Assembly: GCA_026874595.1 (NCBI GenBank)
Contig: CM049317.1
Span: 53,401,618 to 53,465,617, forward strand
Reading direction: 5' to 3'
DNA: 64,000 nucleotides
From: Sipunculus nudus
Taxonomy: Eukaryota; Annelida; Sipuncula; Golfingiida; Sipunculidae
The notes under the pieces were generated by a model. The model did not search any database and was not told the DNA's origin. It worked only from the letters and a program-made list of their open reading frames with translations. Both the position numbers and the translations under genes were made by a program. Below, piece after piece: positions 9,125-18,815 of this stretch (positions are counted from its first letter, which is position 1; the number at the start of each line of letters is the position of its first letter).

Positions 9125-9712
9125 TCAACATAAATATATACGTATCTTGTTTGATGCGCGCACATTGCATTGGGGGCAAACCTGAAGCTGAGCAGAGCAT
9201 GTGTTGCACACCAGCAGGTGATTACAAGGCAAGAAGACGACACTCACTTCCTCTGCAAAACACACCTTGCACAAACACCTGTCCTCGTTTTGTCCTTCGT
9301 CTTGTATTGGGGTTTGACGTGTTGTTTGTTGATCGGTAGCTTTGGGTGACGCCAAGACGTTTTCATGCGAGGTTACGCTTAGGCGTGCATCCAGGAAAGA
9401 GCATCCATGTGTCCGTTTGGCATGCTCTACCCACGGGTCGTGTTCTGGCAACCACTGGTCAAGAAGGACACCGCATTGGAAACACTTAACCTTGTCTGCG
9501 CTGCCCGTGTAATACAAGCCAGCTTCTGCCAGCCTGGCAGGCTTTTGTATGTCGCGTACAGGCCAGTTCGGTAAAAACGACGCCAGGCGATCTATGTACT
9601 GTTGCATAGAAGGCTGAGTTAAATAGACGGTGGGTAATACCTCCTGTCCTACAACCTCAGTTAACGTTGTTACCTTTCTCATGGCGGGCACGGAGAGAGA
9701 TATGTCAGACAT
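9125..9712 (-). CDS. Inhibitor-of-apoptosis protein: one BIR domain and C-terminal RING (195 aa)
   Basis: The BIR domain lies at about residues 40-110 and shows the expected order: RLASFLPNW, then AGLYYTG, then a CxxC pair (KCFQCG), DPWVEHA with the zinc-binding His, and the last Cys in CSFLDA. The last 50 residues are a C3HC4 RING (CKVCFAEE, LPCNHLLVCNTC, CPQC) that should confer E3 ubiquitin ligase activity. Such proteins bind caspases or adaptors and block host apoptosis; IAP genes are a known feature of malacoherpesviruses and baculoviruses. It is the first of three leftward IAP genes in 4.5 kb and has the simplest layout. A TATATAG box (9761-9768) lies about 50 bases before the ATG, and AATAAA on the minus strand (8990-8995) follows the stop. 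Confidence 0.92.
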   Translation of the reverse strand: MSDISLSVPAMRKVTTLTEVVGQEVLPTVYLTQPSMQQYIDRLASFLPNWPVRDIQKPARLAEAGLYYTGSADKVKCFQCGVLLDQWLPEHDPWVEHAKRTHGCSFLDARLSVTSHENVLASPKATDQQTTRQTPIQDEGQNEDRCLCKVCFAEEVSVVFLPCNHLLVCNTCSAQLQVCPQCNVRASNKIRIYLC

Positions 9713-9760
9713 GTTAACGGATGGTCGAGTACAGACTGCAGTGCAGTCCCTGGAGCGCGG

Positions 9761-9768
9761 CTATATAT
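9761..9768 (-). promoter_or_regulatory. TATA box of the single-BIR IAP gene
   Basis: Minus-strand CATATATAG, about 50 bases upstream of the ATG at 9712. Confidence 0.45.
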
Positions 9769-10029
9769 GGAAGACGTGGGGAATATGTGTTGTGCAACAC
9801 GGCAGACCACGTGCCTTTATGCTAAGCGATCGACGTGGTGTAACGGGGGCTATACATGATACATACACACCACTAACTGTATATGGCAAATATGTATGTA
9901 TCAGAAATGAAGCGGTAGCAGTAACAACACTTAGGGGGAGAGTCAAATATTGTACCTCTTTTCACACTGCGTGTCGGTGTAGTATACGCACGAATCGTTA
10001 TTTACCATCATATGACCCTTGTGTGTCAT

Positions 10030-11124
10030 TCACATAAATGTTTTCACTGTGGCTTTAATGAGTTCACGACAAATGGGACATTTTTGCAGCTGCAGGGAAC
10101 AGTCAAGGCAACAGACCAAATGGCTGCATGGTAAGAAGACGATGTTAACCTCGCTCGTCAGACAGACTTTGCACTTCGTCTTGTCGCGGAGTGCCTGTAT
10201 TTCTGCGGAAAGTGTATCACGGCGTTCTTTGTCATCAGCCGTTTCCCCGGCGCTACTACCTGTCGGCTGTGGGGCCTTTTCGCTTTCTTTGTCATCTGCT
10301 GTTTCCCCGGCGCTACCAGGTGTCGGCTGTGGGACCTGTTCGCTTTTCTTATTTTGCTTCTTCTTCTGTGTCTTCTTTTTCTTACGTTTCTTAGAGCTAT
10401 CAGAACATTTCTCTGTTTTCTGGGTGCTCGTTCCTGTTGCCTCCTCACCCTGGCTTGTCCCACACTCGCCGTTCTTGCACGCTGAGGCTGCAACAGAGGT
10501 AGAAGCATTTTCCGGTTCGTTTTCATCCTCCGAATCAATCTCTGTATGTGCAATGTTTGCATATGTGACTGTTTTTTCAAAACGGCTTTGAGTCACTTCA
10601 AACTTTTTTACAGCATCCATCAGTTCATTGATGTCAACACATGCCCGTCCCTTTAGTCGCATAGCACCCTTAATGCTATCCCTTGTAAAGCCCATTTCAA
10701 GTGCCTCTTTAACCATTGGTGTAGTCATAAAAGAAGCAACAACGTCAGAAATATCAGTTCGTGAACGGTTCTCACCCGCCTGTTCAGACTGGTCTATCAT
10801 ACCGTTGATGGCATTCTGGACCTCCGGTATGTGTCTGCATGCATTCAGGAACTCACAGCGGGGGAACCAACGTGCGTGTTCGGTCCAAGGATTATCGTCT
10901 GCATCCCAATTACAAAGTCCACCTCCGCACATAAAACAGCGTACACGGTCGTCCTGGCCTATGTAAAAGAAGCCCGCTTGACAGAGTCTGGCGACAGGTT
11001 GAATTGACGACGCCTGCCACAGTCTGAATGACCTGAACCGGATCGCTACGTCAGCGTATTGTGGATGTGCCGCGTGGTGCATCATCGTTCTGATGCTTGC
11101 CGCGTCACACATCTCATCAGGTGC
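10030..11124 (-). CDS. IAP, exon 2: second BIR, UBA-like region, Lys-rich repeat linker and RING (364 codons)
   Basis: This is the 3' part of a two-exon gene (exon 1 at 11347-12117). The open frame continues to 11172, but a consensus acceptor (TTTTTCAG, AG at 11126-11125) marks the exon start, in codon phase 0, matching the phase of the exon 1 donor. In order it encodes a BIR (RFRSFRLW, AGFFYIGQDD, RCFMCG, DNPWTEHA, CEFLNA), a helical UBA-like segment (VKEALEMGFT, then IKGAMRLKG), an acidic and Lys-rich linker with two copies of a GETADDKE-containing repeat, and a RING (CKVCLTSE, LPCSHLVCC, CPIC). BIR-BIR-UBA-RING is the layout of cellular cIAP/XIAP-type proteins, which bind caspases and ubiquitin and ligate ubiquitin. 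This suggests capture of a host gene, or of a partly processed copy of one. Confidence 0.85.
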   Translation of the reverse strand, partial: APDEMCDAASIRTMMHHAAHPQYADVAIRFRSFRLWQASSIQPVARLCQAGFFYIGQDDRVRCFMCGGGLCNWDADDNPWTEHARWFPRCEFLNACRHIPEVQNAINGMIDQSEQAGENRSRTDISDVVASFMTTPMVKEALEMGFTRDSIKGAMRLKGRACVDINELMDAVKKFEVTQSRFEKTVTYANIAHTEIDSEDENEPENASTSVAASACKNGECGTSQGEEATGTSTQKTEKCSDSSKKRKKKKTQKKKQNKKSEQVPQPTPGSAGETADDKESEKAPQPTGSSAGETADDKERRDTLSAEIQALRDKTKCKVCLTSEVNIVFLPCSHLVCCLDCSLQLQKCPICRELIKATVKTFM

Positions 11125-11346
11125 CTGAAAAACAGAACAGACTTTATTGTCGTAACGTGCAATGACGTCCACATGATCATATGTCCGTTTCAGTTAAACG
11201 CACATGTTACCCATACGTTTCTCACAACAGCAAAACACCCCGCAAACCTTTACATGCGCTGTAATCTATGATCAAATGTATAACAATTTGACAGTTTCGC
11301 TATGTATGTATCAGCTCTATAACGTGATTGCAAACATTTAACTTAC
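11125..11346 (-). other. Intron of the spliced IAP gene, 222 bp
   Basis: The donor is GGG|GTAAGT (intron begins 11346) and the acceptor TTTTTCAG|GC (intron ends 11125). Both exons meet in phase 0. Exon 1 would stop after two more codons if unspliced (V, S, TAA), leaving a BIR-only protein, and the downstream frame would then lack an ATG before residue 5 of exon 2. Confidence 0.75.
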
Positions 11347-12117
11347 CCCAGGGGTCTCTGGAATATTGGACGTGCTGACACTGGTTCTCTGCAAAGATAG
11401 GTTCTGCATATCCTGGCTCAATGTCGACATGCCCGGTGTAGAATTTGACGGTGTTAGAGCCCGAGGTTTTTCCCTACCCGTTTCTGCTTCCCGAGGTTTA
11501 TCCTGACCTGTATTGAATGCAGCGGGCATGCTGGACGGGCCAGCAGCAGCTTGAACATGGGACTGTGGAGAACGCCCTTCATTGTTGGGTTGCAATGAAG
11601 TTAAAGTTTCCTTCACAGCAATCTTCAGTTGTGGCACTTTACATTTTGCTCCAGTGTTGCCAAAGAAGGTGAATATAAACGGTAAGGGCACATTGTTTGT
11701 GTTAGATGTAGCGCTACCACTTGCTCCACCTGTTGTCTCAGAGGCAGTCTGTCTCAGTAATGTGACCTTGCGTTCTTCTTCGCGTATTCTGTCCAACGAA
11801 AACACTTCATTTTCAGCGACCATAGGAACATTTCCAATGTCGATTCCTAAAATGAACTGGCACCCAGGAGCGTGTCTCTCGTGTTCGGACAACGGGAGGT
11901 CCGTTTCCACCCAACGTTTCAGACGAATGTCACAAACAAAGCACTTTACCTCATCTTCACGCCCTGTATAATAGAACCCGACTTTTGCCAGAGCTGTCGG
12001 AAATGCTGGGTTTCCTTTCGGCCACGTTTTGTATGACACCAGCCGGTTGATCTCATATCTGTAATGTTCACGGTCACTGACAATCTCTCCCGTCAAGTTA
12101 TTATATATAGTTACCAT
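11347..12117 (-). CDS. IAP, exon 1: first BIR and Ser/Thr/Pro-rich spacer (257 codons)
   Basis: ATG at 12117. Residues about 20-100 form a BIR domain (NRLVSYKTWP, VGFYYTGRED, KCFVCDIRL, LSEHERHAPGCQF). The rest is a long low-complexity spacer rich in Ser, Thr, Pro and Gln. The open frame ends at 11338, but a perfect GTAAGT donor lies two codons before the stop and joins in phase with the second BIR at 11124, so I read the product as a two-BIR IAP of 621 residues. A TATA box lies at 12138-12147. If unspliced transcripts are translated, they would give a 259-residue BIR-only protein that could act as a dominant decoy. Confidence 0.85.
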
Positions 12118-12137
12118 ATTGGACAGACAACCTGTGG

Positions 12138-12147
12138 TGTATATAAG
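12138..12147 (-). promoter_or_regulatory. TATA box of the spliced IAP gene
   Basis: Minus-strand CTTATATACA, about 21-30 bases upstream of the ATG at 12117. The 5' leader would be very short if this box is used; a transcript starting 25-30 bases downstream would begin close to the ATG. Confidence 0.35.
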
Positions 12148-12742
12148 TTCCAGACGAGCTCAGCAGCACGATAGTCATATGGAATCAATTGTAGAGCCCT
12201 GTGCCAAATAACAGTCACTCCGTTTATTAATGACAGGATGCTGACTTATGATGCCGAAACTGAACAGTCGACGTCCGCGGCGGTTATGCTGAACATTCTG
12301 TAGTGCTGAGCTTATATAGCAAGAAAGCAGACATGACGTCAAACATAGGAAATTCCACAACACGCACAAACAACGTTTTGTAAAACATGTTTAATGGCAG
12401 GGGTAACGTGACTCACAAACACATATATCAAATAACTACGTAAACACCAAAAAAACTCCCTGCTGGTGTGCGTCATAACCGAAACATACGACCAACGACG
12501 TTTTATACATTGTTTCCATAAACCACGTTTAAGTAGCAGTGTATCCGGTACGTGATTAGCAGTCATATCCTCTTACAAAGACATCACGTCCTTGACACTC
12601 GTATGAGCGAGTATGGTTTGTTTTACATACAGAGGTGTACATATGATGATGACACTGATATGTTAACACTTAACACATATTAGTATATTCCTAATTTCGT
12701 GAAAGTTAACGGTCACTGTACTATTCACATGGTTCGATAGGT
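12148..12742. other. Intergenic stretch between two IAP genes, no gene seen
   Basis: About 0.6 kb of mixed sequence. Short frames on both strands lack domains and start contexts, and I regard them as chance. It should hold the 3' end of the double-BIR IAP gene to the right and the promoter region of the spliced IAP gene to the left. Confidence 0.5.
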
Positions 12743-13630
12743 TCAAGCGATGAACACGTTTGCACTGCCATATATAGGTGCACGGCACACGGGACAGTGG
12801 AGCAAACACAGAGCACACTGGTTGCAGACGATTATATGTTTGCAGGGGAAAAAGATAACCTCCACCTCTTTTTCCAAGCAGACGGTGCACAACAGTGTGC
12901 GTCCTGTTTCCGCACGGCCGAACGTTTCACCGCCGACATCGAACATGTCATGTCGTGTGCCGTGGCTGGGACGTCTTAGCTGGTCGGTAACTGATCGTGG
13001 CTTACAGCGGATCACAAACAGACATTTTGGGCTAAACCTTTCGTGTGCTTTCCATGGGTCATCGTTTGGTCCAAACTCCCCGCACTTCTTACCGCAGCAG
13101 AAGCATCGGGTCTGTGCGCCTACTCCTAGATGAAAAAAACCTGCTTCAGCCATTTGCTCGGATGGGGGCACGGTCCCTATTGGCCAGCGGCGGTGTAACG
13201 GTTTGAACGAGTCAAGTCTCTCCTCAAGTGTTCCCATGGCGGGTACGACAGGGTTGTGCTTGCGTATTCCCAAAGCCTCCATAGTGTGAAATGACGTTGG
13301 ATCAAGACTGTCTGGCGCCGGGATGTTGTCAGTCGGTTTCCCGTTGATAAAGGGACATGCGTTTCCAAAGTACAACATATGGAACCACATAGGACAGAAA
13401 CCTGTGGGATACTCAGTGAAAGATGCTGCACAAAAGGCGCAGTTGATCACGGCAGAAATGTCGTCGTAGTAAAACCCCGAAGCAGCCATCATGCGGGGTT
13501 TGATCATATCTTTTCCTGGCCAACTTTCAAACGTTTTCCTGCGGCACAGTTCGCTCTTCATACGTTTGACCTTCACATCTGGCGTTTCGGCCAGCTGTTG
13601 CCAACGGAATTTACTGTTTCCTTTACCCAT
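12743..13630 (-). CDS. IAP with two BIR domains and RING (295 aa)
   Basis: The open frame reaches 13639 via GTG; ATG at 13630 is taken. The first BIR (about residues 30-95) is divergent: ESWPGKD, ASGFYYDD, CAFCAASF, then MWFH and CPF, so the CxxC-H-C zinc ligands are kept but the usual DPW tract is replaced. The second BIR (about 135-205) is canonical (SFKPLHRRWP, AGFFHLG, CFCCGKKC, DDPWKAHE, CLFV). The C-terminal RING reads CTVCLEKE, FPCKHIIVCNQC, CPVC. Role: block of apoptosis and ubiquitin ligation, as for its two neighbours. Unlike the spliced IAP gene it has no intron and no UBA-like region, so the three genes are not simple recent duplicates of one another. Confidence 0.9.
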   Translation of the reverse strand: MGKGNSKFRWQQLAETPDVKVKRMKSELCRRKTFESWPGKDMIKPRMMAASGFYYDDISAVINCAFCAASFTEYPTGFCPMWFHMLYFGNACPFINGKPTDNIPAPDSLDPTSFHTMEALGIRKHNPVVPAMGTLEERLDSFKPLHRRWPIGTVPPSEQMAEAGFFHLGVGAQTRCFCCGKKCGEFGPNDDPWKAHERFSPKCLFVIRCKPRSVTDQLRRPSHGTRHDMFDVGGETFGRAETGRTLLCTVCLEKEVEVIFFPCKHIIVCNQCALCLLHCPVCRAPIYGSANVFIA

Positions 13631-13705
13631 CCCGATCACTTAATTCGGAACAACACGTCTACAAGAATGTCTGGTGCATTCAATGCTGCCTCGTCACGTA
13701 CTATC

Positions 13706-13714
13706 CTTTATATG
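13706..13714 (-). promoter_or_regulatory. TATA box of the double-BIR IAP gene
   Basis: Minus-strand CATATAAAGG, about 80 bases upstream of the ATG at 13630. Confidence 0.4.
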
Positions 13715-13719
13715 GACAG

Positions 13720-14291
13720 TGCGTGTGGTTACATCAGCGTTTTTCTGCGACGTTGCACACGACCCTCTTCTGTCAATGACCGTTCGACAAAAACATGTTC
13801 AGGCATGACACGTTTCCAAGGTCAGTGTCCCAAACAGGTTGCCACTTGCATTCGAAAGTGATAGGGCACTCTAGTGTGCACGTGACCATCATGTGCACGT
13901 GTGTTGTTGTTGCGCAACGAAACTACTCGTATTTATGGGGGGGGGGGGGGGGCTGCGGCACGTCGGCCTTGGGAACGTGCCGTGACATGCCTGTTTTGTC
14001 TAGACGGCGGCGAGTGTTCAGGCACAAAAAAACAGGTCTGACGTAAACCCTGATAATTTATGAGACACGGAGAAAACCAGGTCAGTGCACCGCACGTGCG
14101 CTTTGGAATAGGTGCGACTGCACCGGTGAAAAGGCGTATAGTTCAGACTGTCTGTCGCGTATGGCCGTTTTCTTACACGGTGAACTGACCTTGTGATGGT
14201 ATACCCGTGTACACGTTTATTTGATATATATGTAACATGGATTGGACAGACACATAACCTGTCATTGTATATTAAACGTTGATGCGTCCTC
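13720..14291. other. Intergenic region with a run of 16 G, between divergent IAP and terminase genes
   Basis: No gene is seen. It separates the leftward IAP run from the rightward terminase gene, so it should carry both promoters. A run of 16 G lies at 13937-13952. A TATATA element at 14223-14230 lies about 60 bases before the terminase ATG. A TATATTAAA string at 14268-14276 is closer to the ATG than a core promoter box should be. Confidence 0.5.
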
Positions 14292-15443
14292 ATGGATGTC
14301 AGGGGCATAACCGGACAAACCTACGGGTCTGTTCAAAATCGGAAAAAATCACAGAAGACAGAAGGGCAGACGGCTGTTCGCGGCAGCAATCGTGACATCA
14401 CACATAATGATCGCGAGAGTGAAGCGTGGAACACCGCGCCACGGGTTTACCCTATCACTGCATACCGCCCCAGGGAATGGCAGGTCAACCAACACCCTTT
14501 AGTGCGTGACGTCCCTGACTGCACTTTGAGACACCCACTGTTCTCTTGGGTGGTGGATGATGTGTTCGACGATTACCTGTTCTGGAGGTCGGGTGTTTGC
14601 CGGTTACAGGGCAATGCCGAACTGCTCCAAAATGGCAAAGCGGACGACTTGTACAAGGAGTTTGACTCGCATAACCGTAGTCCGTCATCACGCAGTTTCA
14701 CTGACATATGGCTCAACACAGAAGCGGGAGTTCGCCAGAACCATGCGCACGTCTGCATTCCCCTGGCTTCACAGATACCCATGACCCTGTTTGAATTGCA
14801 CGACTGGATGAAACACTCTGTGACCGGGATGTCTTCACGGTTGCGACCAGTGTCTCCCTCAGACAGGCTGGCTTTGGATGAAAGCGTGTGGCAGAACACT
14901 GAAACGCGAGCGGTGCTCAACTGGCTTAGTTTGTTACATTTGTTTTTTAAATACAAAGACATCGTTCTTGAACCGTTTCAGGGTCTCATGGTTATGCATA
15001 TCGTCGCCTTTTCTGCCGCAGCGCGTGCGCCGGAGCACAACCACATGTTGCAGCGGATCATCAAACGATTTTTCATAGCGGGAGGATACAGCCGGCGTGT
15101 TATGACCGAAAGCCGGACGTCAAATATATGCGTGGCCCTCGTTCCCAGGCGCATGGGCAAAACATACATCACACAGGTCACGCTGGCGGCGGGCATGCGG
15201 GCGACTGATATGCGGTTTGCATATTTTTCGTGTTCGCATGATCTCAGCCGTAAGGTAAAGGCAGATACTGTGCAACACGTCAACTCCATGCAGCTGATAC
15301 TCGATCATTTGGACGCCAAAGCCAAACAACGTTTCCGAACGACCGTCAATCAGCAAAATCCTATGTACGAACCGAAGTTGGCGATACATTTTGAAAACGG
15401 GTTACACACGGAAATGTTTTTCCTCAGCTTGGGGAATCAAAAT
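14292..15443 (+). CDS. Terminase ATPase-nuclease subunit, exon 1 (UL15/UL89 family)
   Basis: Exon 1 gives 384 codons from the ATG at 14292. The ATPase Walker A, VPRRMGKT, is at residues 284-291 and has the Arg-Arg-x-Gly-Lys-Thr form typical of herpesvirus and T4-like terminases. The frame continues to 15512, but a consensus donor AAT|GTAAGT at 15443/15444 lies in phase 0, just before the region where the Walker B strand should come. That strand is found only in the downstream exon at 21256, also phase 0. The protein is the motor that packages concatemeric DNA into capsids through the portal and cuts it to genome length. The combined length is about 814 residues, somewhat above the size of the family in vertebrate herpesviruses. 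Confidence 0.9.
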
Positions 15444-15692
15444 GTAAGTATAACTGTAGCTGGGATAAAGCCACTGGGTCGCATGGATGTGTGTGAGGGA
15501 AGGGAGGGATGATGTGAATAAAGAATGATAACGTGCAATGATTATTAGTATCTTTCATATGACACATTAACGTCCGTGGCAGAGTTTACACATATTAAAA
15601 ATGCTCACGCCAGTGTTATCGCTTGTTAAATACTTTTAATAATCATTGTTGTAAATACAGCAGTGATTCTTACAATGAAACACACTATGATT

Positions 15693-16955
15693 TCACATGG
15701 TAAAATAATTTGTGCGACCTTTCAGCAGGTCGCGCCACAAACCACAGCTAGCACACATATACAACACGTATTCATCGTCCAGTTGTTTAAGTTCCCATAT
15801 GTTTTGCGGCAGGTCAGTGCAAACGCTACCCGCACGACGGTTCTGTTCTGACTGCGACGGTGTGTTTGGATCGGAGAGTTCCGGTACAGCAGTCTGCAAT
15901 TTGAACTTGCATGTGGTACTCCTTTCCTCTAGCATCCTGTCAATGCCATGCTTTGACATGTCCTTCTCTGCGTCAGCTATCTGCCTGCTGACACGCGTGT
16001 ACGTACTCCCTGGGGCAGCACGCCTGCCTGCTGTAACATGGTTGCACAGGTTACCTAACCATCCTGACATGGCCGAGTTCTTGTGTTGTGACACACACGA
16101 CACCCGCACAAAGCGGTTAGGGTTCCCTGCCTCCACAGGCGTCTCTGTTGGGCCACGCCAACCCGCCTGGAGAGATGCGCACAGACACTGTACGGCAGCT
16201 TGCGGGCCACCCCACCCGTTGTGTGAATACGTTTCGTCTTCTGACTGTTCACCCATGCAAGACGTGAAAAGTGAATGCTTCACTAGGGCTGGCGGCACTG
16301 CAGGTACGGCGCCCGTCGCTGCGCCGTTGTCACAAAAGTACGTCCAAAAGCTTTTACAGCTAGCTTGATAAAACAACTGCGGACCTGTTCTGGCCATTAT
16401 ATCGGTTACATCTGACGGGTTGGTGTTGTTTGTGTAAACAGGGATGTTATCGATCTCTGCAAATCCGGCGTACTTTCCTTTCCCCCTCCCGTGAACGAAC
16501 AGCCAACTGGGGTGCACAACATGGCTGTTGGCCAACGTCCGACTCTGTAGCCAGGTGATACACTCTCTGTCGGTAATGCCCAGTATGCTGCCTACGGTGT
16601 TTTCAGGGAGGGTCACACGGTTTCCCGTTCTGTACGGTGCGCAGAGCCAAAATCTGCAAATCTGGTGGTATCCTCTGGCGGGCATCACATGTGCGCGTCC
16701 GTTCAGTTCTATTCTTACGGGAACTATACTGTGTTCGTCTGCGTTACCCTGTAGGTCGCTCAAGATGTAAATGTGGGTCTTGTTCACAACGCATAGTGAT
16801 GACGCGCCTGTCTTGCAGTTGAGGCCGTAGAATACGTTCACTGTCTGTGAACGGGGTCTGCATATACGCGTATCACCTGACACGTCTGTCACCAGAAACA
16901 CGTCACCTGGCGCCGAAAACGAAGGCCTCGAGAATTTGTCTATAACGTCTACCAT
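15693..16955 (-). CDS. Nested gene 1: Cys-rich protein, 420 aa, in the UL16/UL94 position
   Basis: The open frame starts at a GTG (16988); the ATG at 16955 is used. The protein has about 15 Cys, including a C-terminal CxxC (MCASCG), a GRGKGK motif near residue 140 and no signal peptide or membrane helix. It is the first antisense gene after terminase exon 1. The same place in vertebrate herpesvirus genomes is held by the UL16/UL94 tegument protein, a Cys-rich protein of 350-370 residues that binds a small myristoylated tegument partner. The size and Cys content fit, but I cannot point to a diagnostic motif, so the assignment rests on position. A TTATTTGTG element lies about 55 bases upstream. 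Confidence 0.65.
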   Translation of the reverse strand: MVDVIDKFSRPSFSAPGDVFLVTDVSGDTRICRPRSQTVNVFYGLNCKTGASSLCVVNKTHIYILSDLQGNADEHSIVPVRIELNGRAHVMPARGYHQICRFWLCAPYRTGNRVTLPENTVGSILGITDRECITWLQSRTLANSHVVHPSWLFVHGRGKGKYAGFAEIDNIPVYTNNTNPSDVTDIMARTGPQLFYQASCKSFWTYFCDNGAATGAVPAVPPALVKHSLFTSCMGEQSEDETYSHNGWGGPQAAVQCLCASLQAGWRGPTETPVEAGNPNRFVRVSCVSQHKNSAMSGWLGNLCNHVTAGRRAAPGSTYTRVSRQIADAEKDMSKHGIDRMLEERSTTCKFKLQTAVPELSDPNTPSQSEQNRRAGSVCTDLPQNIWELKQLDDEYVLYMCASCGLWRDLLKGRTNYFTM

Positions 16956-17007
16956 TTTGGCGTCTGACAGAGCAGCTGTGCCGCCCACAGTTCAGCGACA
17001 ACGTTAA

Positions 17008-17018
17008 CACAAATAATA
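17008..17018 (-). promoter_or_regulatory. TATT-like promoter element of nested gene 1
   Basis: Minus-strand TATTATTTGTG, about 55 bases before the ATG at 16955; shares TTATTTGTG with the elements at 2079 and 3276. Confidence 0.4.
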
Positions 17019-17044
17019 CATGTCGGCCGGCTGACCGGCATGCT

Positions 17045-18616
17045 TCAATACAATACAGGTATAGGTTCCACTAGCGTGAAACCGATGAATTCGATCAGCA
17101 GATCCAGAGGGTACGAAAGCCTTTGCAGCAGTTCTTCCATCATTCCGGGGTAACGCCATTCCACTGGGATGCCCCCCGGAACGTAATGTCGTGTCAAACG
17201 CGAGTGCTTGTTGGGACAGAGGAACACCAAGTCATTTGGTTCACTCACGTTAATCCACATGGAACATTCGTCAGAATGTTGTTGGCCGCCGTGCGGTCCT
17301 TTGAATGTAAAATACCACACAGGCTCCATGAAGCGTACCGTTGCGTTATGCACACCAGCCCCATAAAAATGAACTTGCAAGTAATAAGGGACGTCTGGGT
17401 TTGTCCGACGGCCGTCCATATACCACTCAACGGCGGACTGCAACCTTGCGCCAAGTCCTTTATTGAAACGCAACTTTACCTGTCCGCATTCCCCCCTCAG
17501 GCGACTGATCACCCTCCTGAATATCAGTACCAACGCCACAGGGTTCATGTGCGAAAAAGCCCTCATAAGTGGATCGGTCACACCGGGCACTGTACAGCTG
17601 TCGCGAACTGTCAACCATCCGGCGTAAAGCGCGATCTGCTGGGATAATGTATCATGCACGTCCGGACAAATTGAAACGTTAGCGCACCATGTTAGAATGA
17701 CGTTTATGTCATCCACCTGGTCAAACATTCTGCTCAGCATGGGGAGGCTAACTGAGGTCAGCACTCGGAAGATTTTGTCCTCGATCCCGCACTTGTACGT
17801 CCCCGTGCTCGCCGGGTCCATCTGCCGTTCTGAAAACACCTGTCCATAATTGTGCATGTGAGATAACAGCATTACGGCCACGGATCGCCTCCTGCCTTCC
17901 TCTGTTGTAGGTACAGCCGGTTCCCAATGGCAGATGAGTCGCATGCAGGTGTGTTCAGGTGTTAAGGCTTGCATTTCTGCAGACGTGGTTTGGTCTTCCG
18001 GGGCAGGATTAGCATCGTAAAACTGGTTCAGTACGCTTCGTAAATTCACTGCTGCGGACACGGTCTCTCCGGGAATGGCACTCATTTCACTTTCAGCGGT
18101 TTGCGCACCTTCCTCTGTACCAGGTAGTTTTTCCAGCGCTTTCAAGGAACGGGCGTGGATAAGCCACTCGTTGAACATGCACGTGACGCTTGACAAAATG
18201 AAATGTACAGGCACGGATACTCTGTCCAGCGTGTCATTGGGACCGTTATCGTTGTCAATGAACACGATGTCCAGCCAATCTGTCAGCTCCACTGAAGAAC
18301 CGGGCTCCCTGCTATACGATACAAGGTCTGGCCGTGGCATGTCCAGTTCTATGACCGTGCCTCCCACTAATGTATCGTAGAACATGTTCCTTGGTTTGAT
18401 TTTTGTGTAGCGGTTATGCCATCTGTGATCACGGGCTGACATGTAATGGGTCACCAAGCGTATCCAAAAAACTTCGTCAACGCGACGGTGGTGTAGGTAC
18501 AGAAACATGGACGCCGGGGCTCCAGCGGCTGTTCTCCATATTGGTTCATAGCAATCCTCAAATGGCCTGGTCACTGCTGGTCCGGTATGTGGATCACATA
18601 TGTCTTTTGCAGCCAT
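17045..18616 (-). CDS. Nested gene 2: 523 aa protein in the UL17/UL93 position
   Basis: ATG at 18616. No signal peptide or membrane helix; a folded N-terminal domain (residues 1-165), an acidic linker (about 170-220) and a large C-terminal domain rich in aromatic residues. It lies 89 bases upstream of the ATG of nested gene 1 and is antisense to the terminase. In herpesviruses the corresponding intron gene is UL17/UL93, a capsid vertex component of 590-700 residues needed for retention of packaged DNA. The present protein is shorter. No family motif is visible to me, so the identity is inferred only from gene order. Confidence 0.6.
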   Translation of the reverse strand: MAAKDICDPHTGPAVTRPFEDCYEPIWRTAAGAPASMFLYLHHRRVDEVFWIRLVTHYMSARDHRWHNRYTKIKPRNMFYDTLVGGTVIELDMPRPDLVSYSREPGSSVELTDWLDIVFIDNDNGPNDTLDRVSVPVHFILSSVTCMFNEWLIHARSLKALEKLPGTEEGAQTAESEMSAIPGETVSAAVNLRSVLNQFYDANPAPEDQTTSAEMQALTPEHTCMRLICHWEPAVPTTEEGRRRSVAVMLLSHMHNYGQVFSERQMDPASTGTYKCGIEDKIFRVLTSVSLPMLSRMFDQVDDINVILTWCANVSICPDVHDTLSQQIALYAGWLTVRDSCTVPGVTDPLMRAFSHMNPVALVLIFRRVISRLRGECGQVKLRFNKGLGARLQSAVEWYMDGRRTNPDVPYYLQVHFYGAGVHNATVRFMEPVWYFTFKGPHGGQQHSDECSMWINVSEPNDLVFLCPNKHSRLTRHYVPGGIPVEWRYPGMMEELLQRLSYPLDLLIEFIGFTLVEPIPVLY

Positions 18617-18815
18617 GGTTGTTTGAGGTTTTCATCGGTGGGGGGCTTTCCCGAATGGGTTTTTACTAAGGGATCCCCCAACGGGTGACGGGTTACCACC
18701 GCATGAAATGAACTATATGTTATTTGCGGTGGTGGTAGCTTATTCAGTAATGTCAACTAAACGGTAAAACGTAACGAGTATGTCTCGCAGACGTTTCCGC
18801 TGAAGTAGTCCAAAT

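Noticed and set aside
14268-14276. TATATTAAA as the late promoter of the terminase
   Set aside because: It lies only about 16 bases before the ATG, so transcription would start at or after the ATG; the TATATA at 14223 is better placed.
15444-15512. Extension of terminase exon 1 to the in-frame stop at 15512 as a truncated product
   Set aside because: The extension begins exactly at a consensus donor and has no terminase similarity; treated as intron. A minor unspliced product is possible but unsupported.
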